Source: Hypomesus transpacificus (lineage: Eukaryota > Chordata > Actinopteri > Osmeriformes > Osmeridae). Taken from it: 64,000 nucleotides of DNA. A model generated the notes under the pieces. That model saw only the letters and a list, made by a program, of their open reading frames with translations. It was not told the origin of the DNA and did not search any database. The position numbers were made by a program, and so were the translations under genes. Where the stretch lies: the NCBI RefSeq assembly GCF_021917145.1, contig NC_061063.1:4778510-4842509 (forward strand), read 5' to 3'. Of this stretch, positions 46,801-59,007 are shown in pieces (positions within the stretch are counted from its first letter, which is position 1; each line of letters opens with the position of its first letter).

Positions 46801-49533
46801 GGTCTCATTTCCAATCTGAATCATCACGGTCTATATTCTCCCTCACAGCGTGTTTGCTCAGGCTGACAATCATCCTATAGGACAACCTCTCGCTTCAGAA
46901 GTCCCTGACTCATCACATAACTTCACAGAAAGTATAGCGAACATTCTGAGACGGCCATCGGACCAGAACATCTCCAGACTGAAGACCTTGATACAGAATG
47001 CAAAGACTTCCTCGCCCCAATAATATGGGACTTGTAATTCATGTAATCATATTAAAGATGGCTTTATTTGCAGCTCCACTGAAGGTGCGATGTGTTGTTC
47101 CATGTTCTCAGGCGGTTCGGATCATGGAGATGGCCCTGCAGAAGTACGGCAACTATGAGAGGTTTGAGCAGGCCACGGGGGGCAACCTGCTCACCAAGAG
47201 TCGCATCTGGTACAGCGTCAAGAAGTACATGGAGAAGGAGGGCTGCATGGGGGAGGTGAGAGAGAGACACCATAGCTGTATGTAGACTGTTTCCTATGAC
47301 GCAGACCTTGGTAGATTCAAACACAGAACAGCTGTTGCATTCAGAGATACGCACAATTGGTGTCCGAGTGACCAGAAAAGACATGGGTGAGGGTAGAGCT
47401 GTGGTCTGTGAGAAATAGCACAGACATGCCATATAGTGAGTATTCTAGAACATTCTTTTTATGAGATGTGATGCAGGGGAACTGGGAGACAGGATGAATA
47501 CGTCTCTGACATTCACTCTCTCCCTTCTGTTGTCTCCGACCTTCATGCCCCAGAATGTGTCAAAAGTGATTAGTCCTCATTCTAGCTTGTTCAGCAACCA
47601 TGACTGGGCAGTCAATGTTAATGTGCCAGGGGAAAGTAACATTTGGCAAAAGCTATCACCTGAGGGAAGTTTCTCTGTCTGTGTGGCTTGCCCTGGTCTA
47701 GCTGCCTAACCGAAGGGCACAGGGGGTTGTTCTCTGACATCATCAAGCAGAGACATGCTTCAGTTGTCATCCGTGATGGTGGTGCGATGAGAGACCTAAC
47801 CAGCCTGTGACGTTCTGTCAGATAGTGGTCCACATGACGGACGACCTCCTCTCCAGAGCCTCCATGACGGTGGTGAACAGCCGGCCCACCCTCACCATCA
47901 ACATCTCCACCGCCCGCGAGCACTGGCTGGAGGGCATGCTCCGCCACGAGATCGGTAGGCTACGCTGACCCAGCCACACTGTATATGTACCTCATGCTCC
48001 TTAGTCATGGAGACCAGTCTTGGTCCACGACTGCCCTTCATCTATAGATGGCCGAGGTTGTGGAGTTGCCAACCCTAGTCACGGTTCAATTATTTAGCAA
48101 CCTCTGAACATTTCCTCAAATGTAACCTCTGCAGGTGTGTGCCATTGCCCGAGGGAGTCTTAAGATCATTATTACTAGAGCTTATTTTACGGCTTCATGC
48201 TCTGTAATGTCTGACAATGCGAAGGGTAATGTGCATGGCTCTACACCTTGATCAGACTCACTATCGGCTGCTGGTCTCAGCTGTGCTAGTTCAGGTCAAT
48301 GTCAGCTCTCAGGAAGACTATCAATTAGACTCACCTACTGCTGAACCTGTGGAGGATATTTAATCACATACAGTATGGGATTTTAACGACAGCGACACTA
48401 TCAGATACCCACTTAATATGGATATGACACGCTATCAAGCTGTTTGGTACTTTCCCCTCATGGTAATGTGCCATGTGTTTGCCGTCCGCTCCCAGGCACA
48501 CACTACTTCCGGGGGATCAACAACAGCCAGCAGCCCTGGAGCACCAGCCTGGGCAGGAAGAAGTTCTGCCTGAAGCCCCTGAACCCCACGGAGGAGGGCC
48601 TGGCCAGCATCCACAGCGTGCTGTACAGGAAGGACCCCACGCTGTGGCGCGCTGCCCTGCTCTACTACACCGTCTACCAGGCCAGCACCATGTCCTTCTC
48701 CCAGCTCTTCAGCGACCTGGGCCGCTTCGTCCAGGACCCCGGCACGCGCTGGGACTACTGCGTCCGGGCCAAGAGGGGCCAGACGGACACCTCCCAGCCA
48801 GGTGAGCAGAAGCAGATGAGCCCTGGTGAGAGGAGCCGTGTGGAGACGCTCTCCCTCTGCCGCACACACACGCACACACATTGACACCATGGGTCAGCCT
48901 GCCTCCTCTGGAGGTGTGTGTGTGATACTGAGGAAGGGCTTGTCCTGTTCCAGGCTGTTTCAGTAAGGACCAGGTGTACCTGGACGGCATCCTCAAGATC
49001 CTGAGAAACAGGGAGAAGATTGACTTTCCTCTGCTGATGGCCCTGGGAAAGGTGAGAGCTTTTGGAGATTGTGTTCACCTGTACCCTGAAGTAACATCAG
49101 CGCTTTGTTCTGGACGCTCCAAACGCACCAAAAGGTCACAGGTTTCAGTAAGGATGCCATTGTGTAGCTTAACATTTATTGAGACTATCCCGTGAATTAA
49201 GTTAGGACCAACATGAAGTGCTTAAACTGAATGCACAGTGAGGCTTCTGGAAGCAGGGATCAGAACAGATGCTGTTCTGCATGAGAGGAGTGACTCCAGG
49301 CAGGGACAGGGGCTCTCAGAGGGTCACCACCAGACATCATTAAAACACCCACAACATCTGCCCCCTGTGCCAAGGTGTCGTTCGAGGACGTGGATCGGCT
49401 GAAATCCCTGGGGCAGACGGAGCACGTGCGCATTCCCCACTTCCTGCAGGACCAGGTGAGCTACGCCGAGCAGCTGGAGAAGATCATGGAGGTCAACCAG
49501 CTGACCGACGAGGAGCTGAGCCTCCTGCTGTGA
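43805..49533 (+). CDS. matcap2: Microtubule-associated tyrosine carboxypeptidase 2 (KIAA0895)
   Basis: Seven coding exons (43805-43829, 44997-45664, 47112-47255, 47822-47954, 48496-48801, 48954-49051, 49375-49533) join in frame to 510 residues, close to the 520 of human KIAA0895. MATCAP proteins are zinc metallopeptidases that remove the C-terminal tyrosine of alpha-tubulin. The HExxxH motif HEIGTH sits at residues 321-326 across the exon 4/5 junction; a Glu at 356/357 (NPTEEGLASIHS) is the likely third ligand. The family block THYFRGINNSQQPW and WLEGMLRHEIG are intact. The first 230 residues are Ser/Pro-rich and low in conserved structure, as expected for the microtubule-binding N-terminus. 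ATG 43805 gives a short first coding exon (MLESIKVT); other vertebrate isoforms use different 5' exons, so the N-terminus is the least certain part. All introns are GT-AG. Confidence 0.93.
45665..47111 (+). other. matcap2 intron 2
   Basis: 1.45 kb GT-AG intron. No exon, repeat family or RNA gene recognised. Intron 1 (43830-44996) is similarly featureless. Confidence 0.7.
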
Positions 49534-50600
49534 GTCTCAGCAGAGACGGGGGGAGGACGGGGGGGGGGGGAGCTACTGAAACCTTATTAAAGCCAGTGAA
49601 TTCTCCCACCAAGGACAGCCCTGCATCTCTCCCCCTGTTCCCTCCACCATCTTCTCCTTCGAGCATGGTAGCTGTGGGACACGTGACCTGTGCAGACTAC
49701 TGTATTGTATCGTGCTGTCGTGTCTGTGAAGTCTTTCTCTCTCGCTCCTCCACACCAAGTGTACTTCTCTTTCTGTCTCTCGCCCAAAGACAAATGGATT
49801 CCTCCACTTGACTTTACAAGGTTTTTCCTAGTGGTTGCTGTTGTTGTTGGTGTTCAGGGAATAACATGGAAACAGTCTGTGTGTTTGTCGAGACCGGGCT
49901 ATGCTGACGAGAGAGGTTCCTGGAGGGGCGTGTATGAGAACTAGCTGTGAAGCACAAGTGGATTGACCAAGGCAGTATCTCTATGCCTAGGGAAAGTACC
50001 AATTTTCTATACGTGTCAGCACTGTTCCTGAACACGGCTCAGAGGTAGGAAGGCTGATGTGGAGTTGGATTGATTGATTATGTGTACCGTTGCATTTCTA
50101 GAGATGGAAGGCTAGTCTCTGGTCGACTGGGCTGTGTGCGGGAGTGGGTTCTTTCAGAGCTCTCCTTACGGCCACACTCCACAAACACAGACACTGTCTC
50201 ACTATTTGCACTTTTGAGCATTTTCTGCCCTTTTTCAACTGCTCTCTTTCTGGCAGTTATTTCTACAAACCTTTCCTGCATTGAAGGAACAATCCCAAAC
50301 CCGAGTGTTTTTTTTTAATGCACTGTTTAAGTAATTAAAGCTCCCATGGTCGAAATGATGGACACATCTAACGTTCTTGCTTTTCATACCTGTTTGAAAT
50401 CTGAGCACTGTGATATTTGGTAACTGTAACTGTTGACACTTTGTAGTTAGCATGTGTGCTGCTACTTGACCGCTGATACCCCCTGTGGTTTAATCCCATG
50501 TTAAGCACTGGTATTTGGATGTTGACGTGTCTGTATTGTGAATGCCTTCTCATGTTCACAGACCCTGAAACCCCCAATAAAGCAGACTGCAGGAAGGCCT
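49534..50600 (+). other. matcap2: matcap2 3' UTR
   Basis: About 1.05 kb of non-coding sequence from the stop to just beyond AATAAA. It begins with a G-rich tract (GGGGGGAGGAC then G runs at 49544-49570). Confidence 0.6.
50576..50581 (+). terminator. Polyadenylation signal AATAAA for matcap2
   Basis: AATAAA in CCCCCAATAAAGCAGACTGC, about 1.04 kb after the stop codon. Confidence 0.65.
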
Positions 50601-50867
50601 TAGTGTGTCTATGGAACATGCACAGTGTCTAACTGTGAAGGTAACTTTGCCCAGCAGTTGATGACGACCTTCCACAGGTTGACCCACATTCTCGGTTGCA
50701 ACAGCCTGTGAGCTACAGGGAGGCAGGTGTATGATATCTGATGTTTATCAACTTGTAGACAGGTACTGTGTCCACAGCCCCTCTCCAGCTCCTGTTCCTA
50801 GTGAGACATGTCACCATAGGTCACTAATGAGGGCCTACCCTGTGTAACCAAACCCCCCCAACCCCAA

Positions 50868-50893
50868 CCCCCCCCCCCCCCCCCCCCCCCCCC
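50868..50893. repeat. Poly-C tract
   Basis: Twenty-six consecutive C residues, preceded by shorter C runs. Confidence 0.95.
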
Positions 50894-51346
50894 GGGTCCT
50901 TCTTTCACACACACACCATCGCCCTCTCCTGTGCTGTGCCTAATCCTTGCTAGCAGGCCTGAGGCATTACGAGTGTGTCACTCACTAAGGTTTAATTCCA
51001 TGGTGAAACACGACTCTTGTCATAGCCTCGTGGTGCTTGGCACTGACACGCCCTGACATGCTGGACTTACAGGGTTCTGTCCACACATCCAGCCGGCACA
51101 GATAAGGAGCTTAACCTACTCATCCTCCCTTTCTCACACCCCGCTCTGTTTACCCCTCCCTGCATGTCTCTCTTACCTCCGTATTGAAATGGTTTCTATG
51201 GGTGAACTAGTCTTACTGGATTGTGTTCCTCTGTTCACACTGGGTCAGAACTTCAGCATGGATTTGAAATAGAGATGAGAAATGTATGATTGTATTGGTG
51301 TTAGACAGGTCAAAATAATATGTTTTAAATGCCTTGGATCCCCATA

Positions 51347-51486
51347 AATGTTTCATATTTCCCAGCACATGAATGTTTCATATTTCCCAGCACATGAATG
51401 TTTCATATTTCCCAGCACATGAATGTTTCATATTTCCCAGCACATGAATGTTTCATATTTCCCAGCACATGAATGTTTCATATTTC
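51347..51486. repeat. 25-bp minisatellite, 5.6 copies
   Basis: The unit AATGTTTCATATTTCCCAGC + ACATG starts at 51347, 51372, 51397, 51422, 51447 and 51472; the last copy is partial. The copies are identical to each other, which indicates recent expansion. Confidence 0.98.
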
Positions 51487-51850
51487 GGGAGAAAGCTGTA
51501 GTGTGGTGCGGACAGGGAGCTGCAGGGACTTGTGGTGCCACTAGAGGGCAGTCAAGCCTGCTTCCCCAACAGACTCCCTCTGATGCAGCATACAGAAGCC
51601 CTTATCTTGAATCCATTGTTTTATTTCAATCACATTAACAACAGCAACCACAATGATCACGTCTGACAGATCAGGCTATTGAAGTACAAAGTTCAATGTC
51701 GTTCCGTTTCTTGGTTCTCGTAAGGAAAAATATGTTGCAGGAGTCAATCTGGGTTTTGCTAAATATGTGTCATGATATGTCAATGATTCTGACCATGTTA
51801 GCTTGGTAGTGGTACTTTCCTCCAGGTCCAGCTGTCTGGAACAATGTCAC

Positions 51851-51856
51851 TTTATT
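51851..51856 (-). terminator. Candidate polyadenylation signal for eepd1
   Basis: AATAAA on the minus strand about 1.35 kb after the eepd1 stop; another lies at 51620-51625. No canonical signal was seen closer to the stop. Confidence 0.4.
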
Positions 51857-53202
51857 TATCGTCCTCACTGTCAGATGTTCCGTCCCAAACACAGTCATCA
51901 GAACTCACTAGGTTAAGATAGGTCACTTACATAGATCCCCTGTCGTAAAACAGCTTCATTTTGTCAACAGTGGCCATTGTCTCTCTCATTGCGAAACAAG
52001 CACAATACAATGCGTTGTCCTGGGACTGGTTTAGAAGCCTGTTTTCTCTCCATAAATAGCTCTGAGTCAGAGAAGACACTGGGTCTGTGGAACGTTCAGC
52101 AGCCTGCCCTGACCCTCCTAGTGACCCCCCGAGGGTCAGCTCACAAGCCGTGCTCACTACACCGTCTGAAAGTTAGACAAAACACAGCAGCTAAGAGCAA
52201 CAGAAAACACACCATCATAATTGAGTTATAAGGAGACAGTCATTCTTGGTGAATTGCCATCTTGTTAGGGACAACCCGTTTTTGAGGGAGAGTGGAGGTA
52301 AAAAAGATGTCCAATTGGTTTTTACTCCATTGAATCAAACGTGGACAGGAGAAAAGAGGAATACAATTTAAAAAAACACCGGTGACATATAAACACAGCA
52401 GCGAGCAAACAGGTCTGGCTCAGAGATACCCTCTTCACAGCACGGTGGTTCTTTGTGCTGTCAAACAAGGGAGTTGATTGGCCATCGCAGGCAAAGTCAA
52501 TGTCACAGTGCCTTGTCGCCCCATCTCCATTAGGGAAGTAACATAGTACACATACAAAGGGCCTCCTTACGCAACTTAATAGAGCAGCTTTTTACAGCTC
52601 AGTATTTACTGACAGTTTAAGTGTGTGCCTCAAGTAAACTACTTTAGGACATAGTAGGTGACTTCCAAACTGAGTAGAACGGAATTGGGCAATACTTTAT
52701 ATGAAATGTTACATAAACTACCGTGTAACTACATAGCAGTACCCATAGTTAAAGCATTGCACATACATACATAGGAATTGCAAAGTAGTTAATGTAACCT
52801 CAGTGTAAAGTGTTGCCCAGAATTATAATATTTCTTAAATGAAAATGTATACTAGTTTTTCAAAACTACTTACAAAAGACTTAACACAGGAGAAATGTCT
52901 ACCAATTTCATTTGAATTCATCTATATTTATAAAATATTGTGGCACACTTACCATATCTATATCACACATATCTCTTAATTTACAAACAAATAATTCTAC
53001 ACCATGGATCTACACAGACCAACATACACTGATATCAGGAAACTAAAAAGGCAATCTTGGTGCTTTTCAGATTTGTCAGGTAACCCTTTGCTCCACTGCA
53101 AACCAACCCAAAGCAGGATCCAGGGCAAAGTCATTATGAAATGTCACCGTCCAATATCCCTTGCCACACTCACGACTGTCTCTATGGTGACCGTGAAGTT
53201 GG
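51857..53202 (-). other. eepd1: Presumed eepd1 3' UTR
   Basis: Non-coding AT-rich sequence. The assignment rests only on the absence of nearer polyadenylation signals. Confidence 0.4.
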
Positions 53203-56200
53203 TCACCGCTCGTGTTTGGGCATGGCCTCTCCTTGCTCCAACACCGCCACCCTGTTCTTGCTCAGCTCTTTGGGAGTGATGTCCACAAAGAACTCAGCCA
53301 CGACAGGGCAGTGGTCCGACGCTACGCCTCCCCACGACCAGTTGTCAGGGATCCAGGGGTTGGTCAGGCCTTCCCGCACCACTGTGCAATGGCCTGCAGG
53401 GGGCACCAAAGACAAGGACAACCTTAGTTGATCTAGCCAGCTTTAGTAACCAGGCTTGGTCAGGTGGCACCTAGTGTGCCAAGCTCATCCTCAGACATGC
53501 AAATGTAGCAGCGATGTGCAAATGGTTCAACGGGACATATTTTGTAAAGCAAAGTAGGCCGAACATGCACGTTTGGACACTGCTCACATGGTGCACACAC
53601 ACACACGCATCATTTATACATACACCCACACACACACACACATCATTTATACATCCACACACACATCATTTAAACATCCAAACACACCTGAGTAGACTTT
53701 CTTGAGCGAGCGGCTGAGCCAGATGTTGTCCAGGCAGTGCGAGCCCTGTGGAGAGCGTGTGCTGATGTTGGTGAAGTGAGAGCCAGGCACCAGGGGGCTC
53801 AGCTTCTCCCTGCGCAGCATCTCCAGCTCAGCGCTCTGGGGAGGCAGGCCAAAGTCCCCCAGCACCAGCACATCCTTCACCCCTGCAGACAGACGAGGGG
53901 GAGAGGAGTCAGTACGCTCGCCCCTCCACCCCAGACCCTACGTGGGATGGGTTTAGCTCAGTGGTAGAGCATTTGACTGCAGGTTGTCCTGGAGCTGAGT
54001 GACGATGAGCGACAATGTCCCAACCACAAGTGAAAGCTCCTAGTGGGTGACCTTTAGGCTGACCTTTGAGGGTATCCTGAATACTGACGGACATGTGTTG
54101 GCTCCCGGGCTCATCGTGGCTCTGGCTTTTGCCGTTGGGCTCTCCTGGCTGGGCTGCGGACCCTCTCATGTGGACGTTTACGATGGTCAGGTCAGATGAA
54201 CCGATCTAACACAGATATAGGGATGAGTTCAGTTCTTACATGTGCAAACACAAGCATACACACACACACACACAACTAACACACACAAATGCACACGCAC
54301 ATTGAGCCTGACACAAACACGTCACAGACAGAGACACACTTCGTGTCCGAGTTGTCATATTGGGTAACGCATCGCACTTACGAGGAAGTGAGCCAGATAC
54401 GGACGGGGATAGACATGCTTTCCGTTGCCATTGACGGCGGGACTTTCCAGGACGGCAGATTCTTTCAGGTCGATCCCGGAGGAGCTGTCCCACAGGAAGC
54501 CTGAATAGCTGTATCCCTGAGAGGGAGAGAGCAGAGGATGATGGGAGAAAAGCTTTTGGTGTTGTAACCCTAACCTGATGTCAGGTCATTTCTAGTACAG
54601 GAAGTCATGGCGTCAAGTTCCCGAATTCAAACTGAATGGGAACTTCCTCATTAAGCACAGCAGTTATCTCTCACTACCCAGAGCCTGGGGAGCCTTACGC
54701 TGGCCTACATGGCCTTCGTCACAAACACCCTTGAACGTGACCCTGAACGCTTGTCAGGGCGTAAATGAGGCTTCTTTGTTGTTAAAGTAGGATATAGTAG
54801 CAGCCTCCCTGGGTTGTGTGGTCAGACTAGAGGAGATGATAGCCTGGGGGGTGACCACAGTCTCTGTGGCACATGATCCACTTAGCTACACACGGAGACA
54901 ACGCGGATAAGAAAAGGAGAGGGCATCTAACAAGGACACTGCTGCAGACAGGACTCCAACAAGGTCTTCCCGGTGCTCATCCAAACAAGCCCCTTTTCCT
55001 CTAACACATGCCGACACACAGGCATCACACGTATTCTGTCATGTCCCAGTGGCCACAGGAAAAACCTCCCAGGGCAAGAAAGCTGTTAGACTGACACCAG
55101 CAATAAAAAGGGATTCAGTGGAGTGGGGTGTCACGTGGAACACACACACAGCCTGACTATTATACAACAAATCGAATTATACATACTGATCTTGCTCTCC
55201 AGTGAGGAGGAGAACAGCATCGGGAAGAGTTATGGAGTCATTTCAGTTCACCTCAACAATACAGGCCCGATGAACTACAGCGCCTGCCAGTCGCGGGGAG
55301 GCTTTTTACGACTCCCCTTCCCATTATCGAGACCATCCATCTTACGTGACAGAGAGCATCGCTGCGGGGAGAAGCCAGCCCAGCTTAAGTTGATATCTGG
55401 GGTCCATCTCGCGGCTGGCTTCCTCTGTGAGTAAACACTGGCATCGGTTCGCTCAGAGAACCTTCCTGATGTTAGGGGGAGATTACTGAGGAAAAGAGCC
55501 AGCCTCAAAGGGTTATATAAATCAAGTAGCTTTATGCTCTCTAGGACCTCTGCTGCCTGGAGCCCCCCCAGGGAAGTGGCTCCCCTCCCCAGGCAGAGCA
55601 CACTGCGCTAGCTGTCCTCGTGGATAAGAGGATAATAGCAAAGCTCTGTCTGAGACATTGTGTACGTCAGTGTTCTTCAGAACGAGCTGGACTAACTCGT
55701 TTTTGACCTTAAGATGGGTGATCTTATATCTGAGTTTCACAGTGTTACTTTATACTGTACCTTGTCGGTCTGTCCGGTGGGTTTTTCAGACACAGTGCAC
55801 TTCCACAGCCCTCTTGGTCCTCTCCACTTGCGAACACTGGCCAGCATGCCCTGGTTGAGCTCCACACAGAACTGGAACACAGTTCAGGAAGAAGAATTAC
55901 AACACTATCGACCGGATGAAACCATAAACTGCCATCCGACTGTCATCACAAACCATCACATCACAGAGCTCAGTAACAACAGCTTAGAAATCACGAATCA
56001 CAATGTCTCTACTCTTGGATTTTTCATGATTTCAAAGCTTAATTTAACAAAAACGTTTTGTTTTTTTCCATTCAAATTTGTATAGGTAGTTAACAACACA
56101 TTCTTCTGTGGTGTGATGAACTTAAAACTCATTTTTCAATTCCACTTTACAGCATCTTTAAACAACCTACAATAATCACACTTCCCCAAAGTGCCATACA

Positions 56201-58096
56201 TGGAGCCTGCAGTTACATGTCTCTTGATCTGCAGTCACATGCTTTACTTGGGAGCTCCACCTGTCTCATATCATACAAGATGGCGACCGCTCCGTGTGAG
56301 GAAGTGGGCATGGCCGTCACTGAGGTGAAGACAGGGCAGAGGTGGTGGTGGGGGGTGGAAGGTGGGTAGGAGAGGGGAACCGGCTGGAGGATGACATTTC
56401 TGCGCAGGGTAACCTGCTGCTGGGGCTATAATTAACCCCAGCCCACAGAGAGCTTCGCTGCGGGACACTGGAGGAGCCAGAGAGCGCCCCTCTCTGGAGC
56501 TTTCTCCATCCCTCCTTTCCTACATCCCTCCCCCCCTAACCCAGTCTGTCACCCCTCCTTCCCTGGGTGCCCCAGTGACATCCATTAACCAAAGCTAGGC
56601 TGTCTTATCCCACAGGTGGCAAAGTCGTCAGTCAGTCAGGCAAAGTCAGTCAGTTGGCATCCGGGACAACCCCCCCCCCCTCCCTCCCGACCACACATCA
56701 ACCTCACCTCGCGCTGATGCGGCGCTGAGGAAACAATCCAATGACATGATTGGATTTCAATGGGATGGAGCTTCCCTGCCTCAGGCCCCCTGGGTGCGGC
56801 CTGGCCCCAAGGAGATACGGGGGGAATGAATAGCGGGGCCGCTCGCGGAACACAAACACACCCATAATTCACAGTGGGTGATGAAAGCGCAGGCACAGCT
56901 CTGGGGCCCTGGCCCGGTGCCAGGCCTAGAGGACCAACCAGGCGGGGAGAGCGTCTCCTCCGAGAGGGCCAGTCAGCCTGGCGAGGCCTGACTCAGGTGG
57001 AAGAAGCCGGAAACACTCCAGTACATTTATTAAATGAAATGCGGACCTACTTTTCACTGCCTCAGATTTAATTATCTAATTAATGTAATCTGCGTTAATC
57101 AATACGGGAGACAGAAGGCCATAAAACACTCCACCTGGTTGCCGTGGAGACCTGGGATGAGCAGTAAAGCCTCTGAGAAAGCACTGTTCATTGTAGATAT
57201 GTGAAGCTGTGTGTGTGTGTCTGCCCACAGGCTACAACCAGACAGACAGTCCCTAGTTCTGGTGTGAAGCTTAACACTCTTAACACTCTTCCTAGTATGG
57301 CTCCAGTCTCAGGACTGGAAAGGATAGATGATACACACCTCAATTTTGGCAATGCCTGCACATACACACACACACAACCTCAAACACACTGGACACAATT
57401 CTGGGCAGGCATCTTTTAGCAACAGCCAGTAAGAAGATAAAAACCCATTTCCGTTGGGTACTTATTGGGTCTTATGGGGAGAAATGCAAACCAATATGCA
57501 CATAACTCGTGACATTCAGTTCCAACATGGTTGATTACTAGATCAAACAGGTTAAAAGAACCAAGTTAAAACCACAATGGTGTTTGTGTGTGCGCATGTT
57601 GGACAATAGTGTGGGTCTGTTCCTATATAGTGTGTCAGTTAGTGATGAAATAGAAGCTGGCAGCTAAGCTGAAGTGGATACAGACACCCAACTTCACTGT
57701 AAGTCTACTGCATCTGATAAACAAGTAGAGCATTGTTGAACCAGAACTACTTCCTCACATTGCAGCAATTTACCACAAACCACAGAAGGTTCCTTGGATA
57801 CATAACAGAAGGGAAAACAGTGCCCCATTACTGGTACATGCGCCTAAGTGACTAACTGCAAGCTGTACAGTTGGCCAGAAAACAAAAAAGTGTGATGGTT
57901 TGAATGTGAGAGGACGCCTTATATAAAGGTGGAGGAATGTCCTGAGGGGGGTTAAAGAATTCCTTCAGGGGAACTTCTGAGAATGAAGCAAACTGTGAAG
58001 GGAGGCCCTCTGCAGAGAGACTCCTGCTGAAAATTCTGCTTCTGAGAAGAAGAGAAAAGATAGAGATAAAGCCCAGAGAGACATAGGGAAAGAGAG

Positions 58097-58132
<36 letters not shown>

Positions 58133-58941
58133 AGAGGAGAGAGAGGAGAGAGAGAGAAAGGATGAAAGAGAGTGAAAAGGGGTGTGAACTCCCCTGATTC
58201 TGGGCCACTTAATCCAAACAGGTGGGCCCCAAGAAGCGTTTTGCAGTAAAAACTGCATATGAGGCTGAAGGGAGCTTCTTGATCTATTGTACCACTTTGT
58301 GTTTGGCATGCTCATGGATGAAACTGGGTGATGCTCCTCTACGCCTGTGTGTGTGTGTGTGCAGAACCTCTGCTTTTGGTCAGAGCAATGAAATCAGAAC
58401 CAGTCACACTTCGTGACTGACTGCCTGCACTGAACAAAGAGGGAAGAGGACAGAGAGAGAGAGACACACATAAAAGAGAGAGGTATATCGAATTTTGGAC
58501 TGAAGCACAAGAGGCAGAGAAAAGAGAGAGCCGGATAGAAAGATGGAACGGTATCAGGGACCAAGATGGAGTGAGAGAGAAAACGAGAGGGTGAAAGGAA
58601 CATAAAGAAGACAGGGTCTCTCTGGATTCTTCTGATGTGGTTTGTCTCCAGTCCAAAAGCAGAGCTTCAGCCTCTCCAGCCCGCCCCCGTTCTCTCTCTC
58701 TCTCCCTCCTCTCTCCCCTCTCTCCCCCTCTCTCCCCCTCTCCCTCCCTCTCTCTCTCCCCTCTCCCTCCCTCTCTCTCCCCTCTCTCTCCCCCCCTCTC
58801 TCCCTCTGCTCTCTCTCTCTCTCTCTCTCTCCCCCCCCTCTCTCTCTCTCTCTCCCCCCCTCTCCCCCTCTCCCCCCTCTCCATCCCCTCTCCCCCTCTC
58901 CCCCTCTCCTCCCCCCTCTCCCCCTCTCTCTCTCTCTCCTC

Positions 58942-59007
<66 letters not shown>

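Larger units (their letters stand above)
50601..51619. other. Tail-to-tail spacer between matcap2 and eepd1
   Basis: About 1 kb without genes. It contains a poly-C run and a 25-bp minisatellite, both listed separately. Confidence 0.65.

Noticed and set aside
51347..51486. CRISPR-like array
   Set aside because: The 25-bp units are directly adjacent with no spacers, so it is a minisatellite in a vertebrate genome.
53944..53986. Possible functional tRNA-Cys gene
   Set aside because: Only the 5' half resembles tRNA-Cys; T arm and acceptor stem are missing.
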